DNA from: Hornefia butyriciproducens
GTDB lineage: Bacteria; Bacillota; Clostridia; Peptostreptococcales; Anaerovoracaceae
Length of the DNA stretch: 64,000 nt
Assembly (NCBI RefSeq): GCF_009695915.1
Contig: NZ_VUMZ01000006.1
Location: forward strand, 105,042-169,041
Direction: 5' to 3'
Below the pieces are notes generated by a model, which saw nothing but the letters and a program-made list of their open reading frames with translations, was not told the DNA's origin and did not search any database. Every line of letters begins with the position of its first letter. Positions within the stretch are counted from its first letter, which is position 1. The position numbers and the translations under genes are program-made. This document shows positions 55,343 through 62,808 of this stretch, piece by piece.

Positions 55343-57040
55343 ATGGTTTATCACAATTCACCGAAAACTTTTTTGTCGAAGGCGCTGTTTATTGCGCTCA
55401 TTTTTGTCGTTGCACTGGCCTTTTTCCCGCTACTGGCGGATCCGGCATACGCCGCTTCCGGAAAAAGCGCTAAGAAGAAAACTTCAAAAGCGGATGTTCG
55501 GGTCATCAACCTGAACGCAGAGATTTCCACAAAGGGACTCAGCAAGAAGGAGAAAAAGACCCGGCGCATCGTCCGGCTGAAATGGAAATCCGCCGGCTCC
55601 AAAACAGCCACCCGGTATAAGATCTACGTCGCAAAGGGAAAATTCGATAAATACAAGAAAGTTAAAACCGTAACGAAAACAAGCGCAAAGCTCAGGCTAA
55701 AGAAACGGAGCTACCGCATCAAGGTCAGAGCCTATCACAAAAAGAAGACCGGAAAAGCGTCTTCTGTTTTCGTGCGTCCCGGAAAGAAAAACGCTACGGT
55801 CATCACCTTCACCCAGAAACCGACTGTAATTGTAGTCGGAGAAACCGCGAAAATCGTGGCTAAAGCCAACGGATCAGTTGACCATAAAGTTAAACTGTCA
55901 ATCAGAAACGATAAGATCCTCTCCATAAAGAAAGGCGTCGTTACCGGAAAAAAAGCCGGTACCACCACCATCACCGCAGTCGCTCACAACGGACTCCGGA
56001 AATCGATCTCTGTACGTGTGATTCCGAAATACCCGACTAGGGTTTCCATCCTCCAGTCCTCTCAGACACTGGTCACCGGAAATAAGATTTCCCTGACCGC
56101 ACAGACAGACGAGGCGGGAGACACTTCCCTCACCTGGAAATCCTCCAATACTTCCATCGCCACCGTCAGCTCCGACGGTACCGTTACGGCAAAGAAGAAA
56201 GAAGGAACTGCCACCATCACTGCAACCGCAAAGTCGGAAAAAGGTGCAAAGCCTGCAGTTTCTTCTATTGAAGTTCAGGTAATCCCCCAGTATCCGACCA
56301 AGGTGACGCTGTCAACCACGAAGCAGCAGACTGTCAAACAGGGAAAGGCAATCCAGCTCAGTGCAACTGCCAGTCAGGCAGGTGATATGACAATAAAGTG
56401 GACTTCTTCCAAAAAATCCGTCGCCACAGTCTCCTCCTCCGGCGCGGTCCAGGCAGTAGGTATCGGTACCACAACCATCACTGCAAAGGCGAAGGCAGCA
56501 TCCGGTAAATCCGCCGCCTGTGCCAAAGTAAAAATTCAGGTCACCGGCACACTGGAAGGAATGGTTGTATGGGCAGAAAAAATCGCCCGGGACAATCGAT
56601 TCGGATACAGCATGGGAACGAATATCAACTCCAAGGTCGATCGCTTCTGCTACTTCTGCCATGGCAGCAAAGCCTCCCGCGATTACGACTGTGCTTCCTT
56701 TGTGGCGGCAGCTGTTGCTCACGGCTATGGCGGCTCCTCCGTCATGAACGCCTACTGCTCTCACAGCGGCGGTTGCACTACCCTTTATAATACGCTGAAA
56801 AAGGCCGGATGGAAGGATAAGGGCCGTCTATCCATCAGTAAACTGAAACGTGGAGACATCCTGATCAACCCATCCCGCCATGTAGAGATCTATACCGGAG
56901 AAAAAGACAAATACGGAAATGTTCTTTCCGTTGCCGCCCATGACGACCGCGACGGCAAATCCGGCGACAGCTCTGGAACCGAGATTTCCATCGCTCCGAC
57001 CAAATATTTTTCATGGACTAATGTGCTTCGTCTGGAATAA
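55343..57040 (+). CDS. Secreted Big2-repeat protein with C-terminal NlpC/P60-like domain
   Basis: A 565-residue exported protein. Signal peptide (ALFIALIFVVALAFFPLLADPAYA), a Lys-rich FN3-like domain (~40-145), three Ig-like Big2 domains (~150-400, with repeats such as VIPKYPTRVSI and VIPQYPTKVTL), then a C-terminal papain-like domain with catalytic Cys in YDCASFVAAAVAHGYGG and His in SRHVEIYTGEK. It is probably a wall-cleaving or adhesion protein. The start at 55343 has GAGGT; an upstream TTG overlaps that site. Confidence 0.85.
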   Translation: MVYHNSPKTFLSKALFIALIFVVALAFFPLLADPAYAASGKSAKKKTSKADVRVINLNAEISTKGLSKKEKKTRRIVRLKWKSAGSKTATRYKIYVAKGKFDKYKKVKTVTKTSAKLRLKKRSYRIKVRAYHKKKTGKASSVFVRPGKKNATVITFTQKPTVIVVGETAKIVAKANGSVDHKVKLSIRNDKILSIKKGVVTGKKAGTTTITAVAHNGLRKSISVRVIPKYPTRVSILQSSQTLVTGNKISLTAQTDEAGDTSLTWKSSNTSIATVSSDGTVTAKKKEGTATITATAKSEKGAKPAVSSIEVQVIPQYPTKVTLSTTKQQTVKQGKAIQLSATASQAGDMTIKWTSSKKSVATVSSSGAVQAVGIGTTTITAKAKAASGKSAACAKVKIQVTGTLEGMVVWAEKIARDNRFGYSMGTNINSKVDRFCYFCHGSKASRDYDCASFVAAAVAHGYGGSSVMNAYCSHSGGCTTLYNTLKKAGWKDKGRLSISKLKRGDILINPSRHVEIYTGEKDKYGNVLSVAAHDDRDGKSGDSSGTEISIAPTKYFSWTNVLRLE

Positions 57041-57162
57041 ATTTTCCATATTTTTCCATTTGGATAACCGAACATCTGTTCTCGATAACCGTTCAGATTA
57101 TATAGAGTAACTGCTCGGTTAAAAAAGATAACCAACGCACCGCTTCGGGTAACCGGGGCGGC
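57041..57162. other. Intergenic region before attL
   Basis: No gene is seen between the Big2 protein stop and the left repeat. The segment includes TTGGATAACCGAACATC and GCTCGGTTAAAAAAG but no convincing hairpin or coding sequence. Confidence 0.5.
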
Positions 57163-57257
57163 GCAACAAAATACCCTGCAACCGTTACGGCTGCAGGGTA
57201 TTCCTAATGCGCGATGAGGGACTTGAACCCCCACGGTCTCCCACCAGAACCTAAATC
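57163..57257 (-). repeat. attL: left direct repeat containing the 3' half of tRNA-Leu(UAG)
   Basis: 95 bp matching 62475-62569 at 93 positions. It holds the tRNA 3' part from the anticodon loop on, and a terminator hairpin ATACCCTGCAGCC/GGTTGCAGGGTAT followed by TTTTG on the minus strand. The stem is intact here, while in the right copy one G and one A differ, so this is probably the original chromosomal tail. Confidence 0.85.
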
Positions 57258-57372
57258 AGACGGGGAGAAACATCAGGCCATGCGTAACGATTTTTCATAA
57301 AGACACGCTATAAACGTTGAAATTTGGCGCGCTAGACTGCCCCTATTATAACGCGCTTCATCGGGATGTAAA

Positions 57373-58146
57373 TCACGCAAAATCAAAGTCCAACAAAAAA
57401 ACCTGTAATCCAAGGAAAAAAACTCCTGCGGAAGATGCCTTGTCAATGCTGAGTGCCTGCATACAGTCAATATCGTTGTATGTCATGGACATTCTAACAT
57501 TATACGGCTTTCCGTCCGTGGTGTAGAAACTCCACTTGATTTTCACGTTCCCGCAGTTGACCGCCATAATCTGAGGCAGTCCGTGAAGGTTTTTTCCGAA
57601 GGTCACAATCGGCTTGTACTTTTTCTTCTTTCCTTCGGTATAATATTCGTCCTTGTCCTTCACATAACTATAACTTTTAACCTCACCGATGATTTTCAAC
57701 TGCACATACGCGTGTTTCTGGGCATCGTATATCTCGTAGCCTGTGTATTCTACTTTCGGATGTCCGTTGGCATCGAGGTTGAAGCAGAAATTTGCGTCTG
57801 TCCATTTGCCATAATCCCTTTTTCCTTTGTTTGCGATTTCATTCATGTGATTGTCGCTCAGTTTTGTTCCAGACACGATGCGACTGCTTTTTTTGGTTAT
57901 CTGGCTCGGCTGAATCATGTACTGATAGGCAGGGTCAATCGGTTTGACGGCATACATACCCTTGATGGTGGTCTTTACGGGGGTGCTTGTTTGCCCGCTT
58001 GCATATTTCGTAAATAAATCATTTTTTAGGCGAGTCACTCTTGAACTGCTTGCGGGGGCATACATCGCGTGTACGCTGACCGTGCATATCATCAGCATCA
58101 GCAAAATCAACACAATCGCTATTACTGACCGTTTTCTTGTTATCAT
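57373..58146 (-). CDS. Secreted protein of unknown function carried by the element
   Basis: A 257-residue protein with a signal peptide (RSVIAIVLILLMLMICTVSVHA). The mature part begins MYAPASSSRVTR and is rich in Lys and Tyr (GKRDYGKWTDANFCFNLDANGH, KPIVTFGKNLHGLPQIMAVNCG). No known domain is recognised. It ends in a hydrophobic tail (GVFFLGLQVFLL). It lies nearest attL, is preceded by a terminator and has GGAG 7 nt before the ATG at 58146. It may be cargo affecting the host surface; this is inference. Confidence 0.7.
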   Translation of the reverse strand: MITRKRSVIAIVLILLMLMICTVSVHAMYAPASSSRVTRLKNDLFTKYASGQTSTPVKTTIKGMYAVKPIDPAYQYMIQPSQITKKSSRIVSGTKLSDNHMNEIANKGKRDYGKWTDANFCFNLDANGHPKVEYTGYEIYDAQKHAYVQLKIIGEVKSYSYVKDKDEYYTEGKKKKYKPIVTFGKNLHGLPQIMAVNCGNVKIKWSFYTTDGKPYNVRMSMTYNDIDCMQALSIDKASSAGVFFLGLQVFLLDFDFA

Positions 58147-58164
58147 CAAAGACTCCTTTCTACG

Positions 58165-58190
58165 AAAAAAGCCCCGCCGTGTGGCAGAGC
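58165..58190 (-). terminator. Terminator between the two secreted cargo genes
   Basis: Minus-strand GCTCTGCC-ACAC-GGCGGGGC stem (with G-T pairs) followed by TTTTTT. It ends the transcript of the upstream FN3-type cargo gene. Confidence 0.7.
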
Positions 58191-58233
58191 CGTGTAATGG
58201 TGAAATTTATGGAATTTTGTTAGCACTAATCGT

Positions 58234-59232
58234 TTATTCAAGATGAGTAATACTTTCGTATACAAGGTTATTCCCCTGATAGCCCTTGACCCAGTAGAAC
58301 TGCTTTCCCTTTCTGTCATTGGCTTCTTTCCCCATGATGTCCGTGTTCCCTTCGGTTACGGTTCCCGCCAATTTCACATTTTCAACAGGCTTGTTGTCGT
58401 AATGGAAGTATTCAGTGGTTCCGTAGCGGTCTTTCTGTCCAATCTTCGGCTCGGTTCCGTCAAGTGTCCAGTAGAAGGTCACTCCACTTCCCGCCTTAGA
58501 TTTCAGTTCCCACTGGAAACCCGCACCGTCAATAGACACACAGGAGTACGGAACATCTCTTTCGCCAATCATCGCAAGTGCCATATCGTTATCCGTCACG
58601 CTGTCGGAGAAATCATAGTATTCGCAAGTGTTTCCATGAGCATTCTTATTAGCGTATGAGTAATAGAACTTACCGCCGTGTTCAGTCGTTCCCCCAACTC
58701 CTGTACCGCATACACCGCCTCTATCTTCTATGCTCGTCACCTTGACCTTGTACGGTTCGGGAGCAAACTTGGTTTTCAGCATATAGGTATCTCCGACCAC
58801 CAGACTACCGTAGTTGAAATCTTTGTCAATGGCTATCGTTTCGCTATGCACTTTCCCTTCCTTGGATTGCGGGTTTTTTGGCTTGGATGGGGTTTTAATC
58901 GTCACTTTCTTGGACTTGGAATAACTTCCCTTCTTCTTGCCGTTTACCCCGCGTACCTTCACTGTGCAGGATTTCTTAACCTTGAATACCGCACTTGTCT
59001 TGCTCGTGGTCTTGACAATCTTTGTTCCCGCCTTGACCTGATATTTCTTCGCTCTCTTGGCTTTCTTCCACTTCACGGTGACGGTTGTTCCTTTGACTGA
59101 CACCTTCGTTATCTTCACGGTCGCAGGTTTCTTGCTTGCCGCGTAAATCTGGTTCTGGCTCATCATCGGCATGAATGCCATCGTGACGGCTATCGCGATA
59201 ATCACTATGCTTAGTCTTTTTGTTATGGTCAT
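58234..59232 (-). CDS. Secreted FN3-like cargo protein of the element
   Basis: A 332-residue protein with a signal peptide (SIVIIAIAVTMAFMPMMSQNQIYA), a Lys/Thr-rich FN3-like module at about 32-115 (GTTVTVKWKKAKRAKKYQVKAG) and an ~200-residue C-terminal domain (for example GVGGTTEHGGKFYYSYANKN, DGAGFQWELKSKAGSGVTFYW) that I do not recognise. The FN3-like module resembles that of the chromosomal Big2/NlpC protein just left of the element, so it may have been acquired from a host surface protein. GGAG sits before the ATG. Confidence 0.75.
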   Translation of the reverse strand: MTITKRLSIVIIAIAVTMAFMPMMSQNQIYAASKKPATVKITKVSVKGTTVTVKWKKAKRAKKYQVKAGTKIVKTTSKTSAVFKVKKSCTVKVRGVNGKKKGSYSKSKKVTIKTPSKPKNPQSKEGKVHSETIAIDKDFNYGSLVVGDTYMLKTKFAPEPYKVKVTSIEDRGGVCGTGVGGTTEHGGKFYYSYANKNAHGNTCEYYDFSDSVTDNDMALAMIGERDVPYSCVSIDGAGFQWELKSKAGSGVTFYWTLDGTEPKIGQKDRYGTTEYFHYDNKPVENVKLAGTVTEGNTDIMGKEANDRKGKQFYWVKGYQGNNLVYESITHLE

Positions 59233-59477
59233 GGTTTCTCCTTTCCTAACACTTTCCTTGGATTTGGGGTTTTTGCCCTACAGAATTACATCATTCTTAA
59301 ACTCAAACCCGTTTTCACGGGGGATAATTACATTTCATTCGTCCTTCCTTTCTTTCTCAACACTTTCGTTAAAGACACTGTTCCTGCTTCCTCCACCGCA
59401 GTGTCCACAGGCGTTACTTCCCGCGTGTCTTCGGTAGTTCAATTATAGCACAAATCTGCACTATTTTGGGTATCTTT
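59233..59477 (-). promoter_or_regulatory. Leader and -10 box upstream of the FN3 cargo gene
   Basis: TATAAT on the minus strand at 59442-59447 (within GTGCTATAATTG) would give a ~200-nt leader. The leader has two similar AGTGTT[GA]AG[AG]AAAG segments near its RBS and no gene that I can defend. No good -35 is seen. Confidence 0.45.
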
Positions 59478-60491
59478 TTATCTGTAATTCTCCGTGGTGT
59501 CCGTCATTATCCCGTCTTTCCACTCGTAAACCCTATCGAATCGGGCATACAGGGCTTTCCGTGTCTCTGGATCGATTTTAGGGTACCACAGATCAATTGG
59601 GGTGTTGCTCGTGATGAACACTTTCGTGTAGGCCGCCTGCTTGTTTGCATATCTCGCCAGCAGTTTGACCGGGTATCGGTCGAGCAACCGCAGAAGATAA
59701 CTGATACTGAATTCCCCCCGGAAATCATCCAAAAGCAGTGTCGACTCCGATTCGTACTCATCGAACGGGTGATCCCAATCATCCACGCAATACAGATCTT
59801 CCTCGGGGTTGTGAGCATACACCCAACTGGTCTTACCGCATCGTGTGGGGCCGATTAACACAATGACTTCTTTTTTCCCATGTACCGGTTTCTGTAGCAT
59901 GGTTTTGGCCTGCCTTAATTGATTCATGTAGCGGATGGTTCCCGGCATATTCAGGATCACGTCTTTCAGAGAATACCCGTCATTGAGCATCTGAAGGGCC
60001 GCTTTCAGGTCTGTGCGCTCTCCCTGACTTTCGTTTGGCAGTTCTCCCCATTCGGCCGTATTCAGTGTCTGGCATTTTCCGGAATGTTTCCCCACTTTGA
60101 AGATGTAGTCCCGCACCTGCTTGGATGTAGAATGTCCCTTCGGTTCCAGATGCATCCCGGGAAACAGGCTCAGGATTCTTTGGGCCTCGATGGTGCTCTT
60201 GGCCACAAGATATACGTGGTAGTGATTTTGCGATGCTTTTTCGTGGCAGGCTGCGCAGTATTTCAGCGGGAGTTGATGCAGTTCCTCCACGAATGTGTTG
60301 AAGTCCATGGGCGGATTGTTGTATGTGCCGATCCACTTCTTTCTTCGTCCGGTGTACATTCTTTCGAGCGGCTCACTCATCGCCCTAACTTGCAGTCCAC
60401 CGAGGCTCTTAATGGCTTCTCTGATGCTTTCCATGATTTCTTTATCTCTTTCTGTGTTTTCCATGATTTCCCGATGATTTGTGTTTTCCAT
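59478..60491 (-). CDS. rep: CRESS-type replication initiator: HUH endonuclease plus superfamily 3 helicase
   Basis: A 337-residue Rep. The N-terminal HUH nickase has motif I WIGTYNNP (53-60), motif II HYHVYL with His90 and His92, and motif III YIFK with catalytic Tyr129 and Lys132. The C-terminal superfamily 3 helicase has Walker A GPTRCGKT (214-221), Walker B TLLLDDF (251-257) and motif C VFITSN with Asn296, then RFDRVYEW with possible arginine finger. This domain order is that of CRESS-DNA virus and bacterial pCRESS plasmid Reps, whose family starts rolling-circle replication by nicking the origin. GGAGG precedes the ATG. Confidence 0.9.
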   Translation of the reverse strand: MENTNHREIMENTERDKEIMESIREAIKSLGGLQVRAMSEPLERMYTGRRKKWIGTYNNPPMDFNTFVEELHQLPLKYCAACHEKASQNHYHVYLVAKSTIEAQRILSLFPGMHLEPKGHSTSKQVRDYIFKVGKHSGKCQTLNTAEWGELPNESQGERTDLKAALQMLNDGYSLKDVILNMPGTIRYMNQLRQAKTMLQKPVHGKKEVIVLIGPTRCGKTSWVYAHNPEEDLYCVDDWDHPFDEYESESTLLLDDFRGEFSISYLLRLLDRYPVKLLARYANKQAAYTKVFITSNTPIDLWYPKIDPETRKALYARFDRVYEWKDGIMTDTTENYR

Positions 60492-60549
60492 AATTACCTC
60501 CGATAATCTCTATGTCCTTTTATTTTGTAGAACAGTTCTTTTCCCTATG

Positions 60550-60603
60550 TACTTATGCCTATGGCCTTGCGGCCTGTTACTTATGCTTATGGCCTTGCGG
60601 CCT
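60550..60603. repeat. Tandem 26-bp repeat, candidate replication origin
   Basis: TACTTATGCCTATGGCCTTG and six more bases at 60550-60575 recur at 60578-60603 with one mismatch and a 2-bp gap. Each unit contains GGCC-TTGC-GGCC, a small hairpin. GGCCTTGCGG recurs at 60708-60717. All lie upstream of rep, where a Rep origin with iterons would be expected. Confidence 0.6.
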
Positions 60604-60682
60604 CCTTTCATTTGTTTGTAATAGAAGTGAACATAAAGGTAATACTAGCTCGTTCACTTCAGCATGTCCCGCCTGGCCTCAG

Positions 60683-60726
60683 AAGCGGGGGATTCGCCCC
60701 GCCCCCCGGCCTTGCGGTAGGCAAGC
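60683..60726. repeat. GC-rich hairpin region between rep and the small genes
   Basis: GCGGGGGATTCGCCCCGC forms a short GC-rich stem and the following CCGGCCTTGCGGTAGGCAAGCC holds another CTTGC/GCAAG stem. It may end the small-gene transcript or belong to the origin with the tandem repeat. Confidence 0.4.
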
Positions 60727-61038
60727 CTATTCGTACGGTTCAACCTTTTCCACTACGATTGACAACTGAATTTCGCCAGCCTTATCGTAATAGGGCTTAA
60801 TCGTCGCCCCTTCATATGTAACCGGTACAATTCGGTTCTCCACATCAACCGTACAAGGTCCCTTGCACTTAAGAACCACTTTATCGTAATTCAGTTCACG
60901 GGATAAGCAGGAATACTTTGTTCCTATTACTTTCCCTTTACTGCCGTCCTCAGCGTATTCATGCCAGTCTGTGGTCTTTACGCACTGAAGGACTTCTCCG
61001 ATCATACTAGGAGATAGTTTCAGCTCATGAAGTTTCAA
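60727..61038 (-). CDS. Small element protein, possibly DNA-binding
   Basis: A 103-residue protein starting with TTG after GGAGGAGCG. It is predicted beta-rich (GKVIGTKYSCLSRELNYDKVVLKCKG, GEIQLSIVVEKVEPYE). The alternating pattern and its place between integrase and rep would fit an OB-fold single-stranded DNA-binding protein or YdcP-type protein, but no diagnostic motif is visible. It overlaps the 58-residue gene by 4 bp and is coupled to it. Confidence 0.6.
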   Translation of the reverse strand: MKLHELKLSPSMIGEVLQCVKTTDWHEYAEDGSKGKVIGTKYSCLSRELNYDKVVLKCKGPCTVDVENRIVPVTYEGATIKPYYDKAGEIQLSIVVEKVEPYE

Positions 61039-61211
61039 AACGCTCCTCCTTTCTCATCATCCTCAGGACTCAAAACTGCATACATGACGAGGTTTCCATC
61101 TGTATCAGTTTCGCCGGCTTTCAGTACTTCCTTAGGAATCGTCAGCCGGTAGTAACCTTCCTCCAGCGGCTCAAAATGGAGAACCACTGTTGTAGAAAGA
61201 TTAATAGACAT
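61035..61211 (-). CDS. 58-residue element protein with AbrB-like segment
   Basis: A 58-residue protein: MSINLSTTVVLHF, then EEGYYRLTIPKEVLKAGETD and an acidic tail. YYRLTIPKEV resembles the core of SpoVT/AbrB DNA-binding folds, suggesting a plasmid regulator, but the length is close to the minimum. AAGGAG lies 8 nt before the ATG and a strong promoter lies at 61332-61360. It is overlapped by the next gene. Confidence 0.6.
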   Translation of the reverse strand: MSINLSTTVVLHFEPLEEGYYRLTIPKEVLKAGETDTDGNLVMYAVLSPEDDEKGGAF

Positions 61212-61331
61212 ATCATCTCTCCTTCTTTTATTAGTTCAATAACGGATTAAAGCCAAATCTTTTTCGGTCACCCGTACATGCCGGCATCCCGCCCGAAACG
61301 GATTTATCAATATCTGTCTTTTGGCAGATGC

Positions 61332-61360
61332 ATTATACAACTTTCGATATAAAAAAACAA
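61332..61360 (-). promoter_or_regulatory. Promoter of the element small-gene/rep transcript
   Basis: Minus-strand TTGTTT (61355-61360), 17-bp spacer, TATAAT (61332-61337), about 120 bp upstream of the 58-residue gene. Confidence 0.65.
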
Positions 61361-61506
61361 TCAGTATGCAGTTATTTCACATAAAAAACACATTGGAATT
61401 TCAACGTTTTAAAGTCACCATTAACGTTTTACTGTCAGAAGTTTAACTCTACCATTAAGCATATTTCCTAGCATATGAGCCTCAAAATATACATAATCGT
61501 CCAATC

Positions 61507-62430
61507 TCAGAGCTGTATTTTATCGTGACGGAAACTATTAAGAATATCGATGTTTTTCATATCGATCTGCATATCCGATACCACCAGATTGATGTAGTTC
61601 TGTGTTGTCGTGATGTCTTTATGGCCCAGCATCCGCTGGATGGTCGGCAGACTGACTCCGGCAAGAACACATTTTTTCGTGAAGGTATGACGGAAAAGAT
61701 GACAGGATGTTTTAGCAACCCCGTGCCTGATATTGTAATCGTGAACCGCTTCCTGAAAGGTTCTCCGGTCTCCCTGACCGCCGTAAACATTACAAAAAAC
61801 ATAATCTTCCGCATTTCCACCGCGAACCGAAAGATATTCGGCCAGAATTGCAACCAAACTGTCCTGAAGGGGGATTATCTGCTGTCTGCGTCCTTTCGTC
61901 CGTCTCAGCCTGACTGTGGCCTCTGTGAGGTCAATATCCTGAATCTGCAGACCCAGCGCAGAACCGATCCGATTTCCCGTTGCCAATAGATAGTTTTCGA
62001 GTACCCAAATCTGATAGACGCGGAATCCCTCTTTTTTCTTCGGCTTATGACCGAGAAGCAGTCTCAGCTCGGCATCGGTGTAGGTGTCTTTTAATTTTCT
62101 GTCGGAACGAACCATAGTGACTTTTATTTCACCCAGATATTCCTTGCCTGCGCTCCATCTGAGAAAGACGCGGATTGTCCTGAGGTAGGAATTGATTGTC
62201 TGACCGGTCACGTTTCGATCCATCATAAAAGAGACGAACTGAGAGATGCTCTGCTGCGTAATGTCGTCCATGGAATCACAGGAAACCGCGGTGAGAAACA
62301 TATTCAAATGATCGCAGTAAGTTGTCAGGGTTGCTTTTGACAGTCCCATCAACCGTTTGTTTTCGAGGAACTCTTCTACCGCTGAATCCGGGGTAATATT
62401 TTCTTTCTTAAACGTAATTTTATGACGCAC
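61507..62430 (-). CDS. int: Tyrosine recombinase/integrase of the element
   Basis: A 307-residue tyrosine recombinase. The N-terminal core-binding region (to ~105) precedes the catalytic domain with Arg154 (TGNRIG), Lys179 (RRTKGRR), His244/Arg247 (HLFRHTF), His270 (LGHKD) and the nucleophile Tyr279 (TQNYINL). It has the usual single-domain length and lies next to attR with its 5' end 45 bp from the repeat. The start is GTG after GGGAGGG. It would insert the element into the tRNA-Leu gene. Confidence 0.93.
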   Translation of the reverse strand: MRHKITFKKENITPDSAVEEFLENKRLMGLSKATLTTYCDHLNMFLTAVSCDSMDDITQQSISQFVSFMMDRNVTGQTINSYLRTIRVFLRWSAGKEYLGEIKVTMVRSDRKLKDTYTDAELRLLLGHKPKKKEGFRVYQIWVLENYLLATGNRIGSALGLQIQDIDLTEATVRLRRTKGRRQQIIPLQDSLVAILAEYLSVRGGNAEDYVFCNVYGGQGDRRTFQEAVHDYNIRHGVAKTSCHLFRHTFTKKCVLAGVSLPTIQRMLGHKDITTTQNYINLVVSDMQIDMKNIDILNSFRHDKIQL

Positions 62431-62474
62431 TAGACCCTCCCGAAACCATTAAATAATCTAGCGCGTCTTCGAAT

Positions 62475-62569
62475 GCAACAAAATACCCTGCAACCGTTAC
62501 GGCTACAGGGTTTTCCTAATGCGCGATGAGGGACTTGAACCCCCACGGTCTCCCACCAGAACCTAAATC
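62475..62569 (-). repeat. attR: right direct repeat, 3' half of the intact tRNA-Leu(UAG)
   Basis: 95 bp matching 57163-57257 at 93 positions. The two changes hit the terminator stem of the tail beyond the tRNA. As it is next to the integrase, this copy probably came in with the element and restores the tRNA. Confidence 0.85.
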
Positions 62570-62599
62570 TGGCGCGTCTGCCAGTTCCGCCAATCGCGC
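62520..62599 (-). tRNA. tRNA-Leu (anticodon UAG), attachment-site gene
   Basis: An 80-nt class II tRNA without encoded CCA: acceptor stem GCGCGAT/ATCGCGC, anticodon stem-loop CCAGA-TTTAGGT-TCTGG giving UAG, long variable arm, T loop GGTTCAAGTCC. It is complete, so integration left it functional. It is read away from the nucleotidyltransferase gene. Confidence 0.92.
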
Positions 62600-62808
62600 G
62601 AGTGATCACGATGTAAATTCTAACAAAATCATTGAATTGTGTCAAGGAAAAAACAGAGCAAACAACGCGTGCAGGAAAGGATTTTTCAAGTGGAAATATA
62701 ACTGTTTTCAGCGTGTTTTATGCAGTGTACGTCTTATCCCCCCTCTTCGTGTATGAAAAGCTCGGAAATTTCAAAACAAGCGGTCGTACAGTATCATATT
62801 ATCGTCGT
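62600..62808. other. Intergenic stretch with no recognisable feature
   Basis: About 210 bp between the tRNA-Leu 5' end and the nucleotidyltransferase stop. TTGACACAATTCAATGATTT (minus strand, around 62624-62643) could contain the -35 box of the tRNA promoter; I see no gene. Confidence 0.4.

Larger units (their letters stand above)
57163..62569. mobile_element. Integrated CRESS-Rep plasmid-like element in a tRNA-Leu gene
   Basis: Two 95-bp direct repeats, 57163-57257 and 62475-62569, differ at only two positions and flank 5.3 kb. The right copy is the 3' half of a complete tRNA-Leu(UAG) gene plus its terminator; the left copy is the same 3' half without the 5' half. Inside lie a tyrosine integrase next to the tRNA, two small coupled genes, a HUH plus superfamily 3 helicase Rep, a tandem repeat upstream of rep and two secreted cargo proteins, all on the minus strand. 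The layout is that of a tRNA-integrated rolling-circle plasmid. No relaxase or virion genes are recognised. Confidence 0.85.

Noticed and set aside
57208..57257. tRNA-Leu gene at the left repeat
   Set aside because: Only the 3' half from the anticodon loop is present; the 5' half is missing, so it is an attachment-site remnant.
57163..62569. Inovirus-type or tailed prophage
   Set aside because: No Zot-like ATPase, coat protein, capsid, portal, terminase or lysis gene is recognised; the contents fit a plasmid-like element better.
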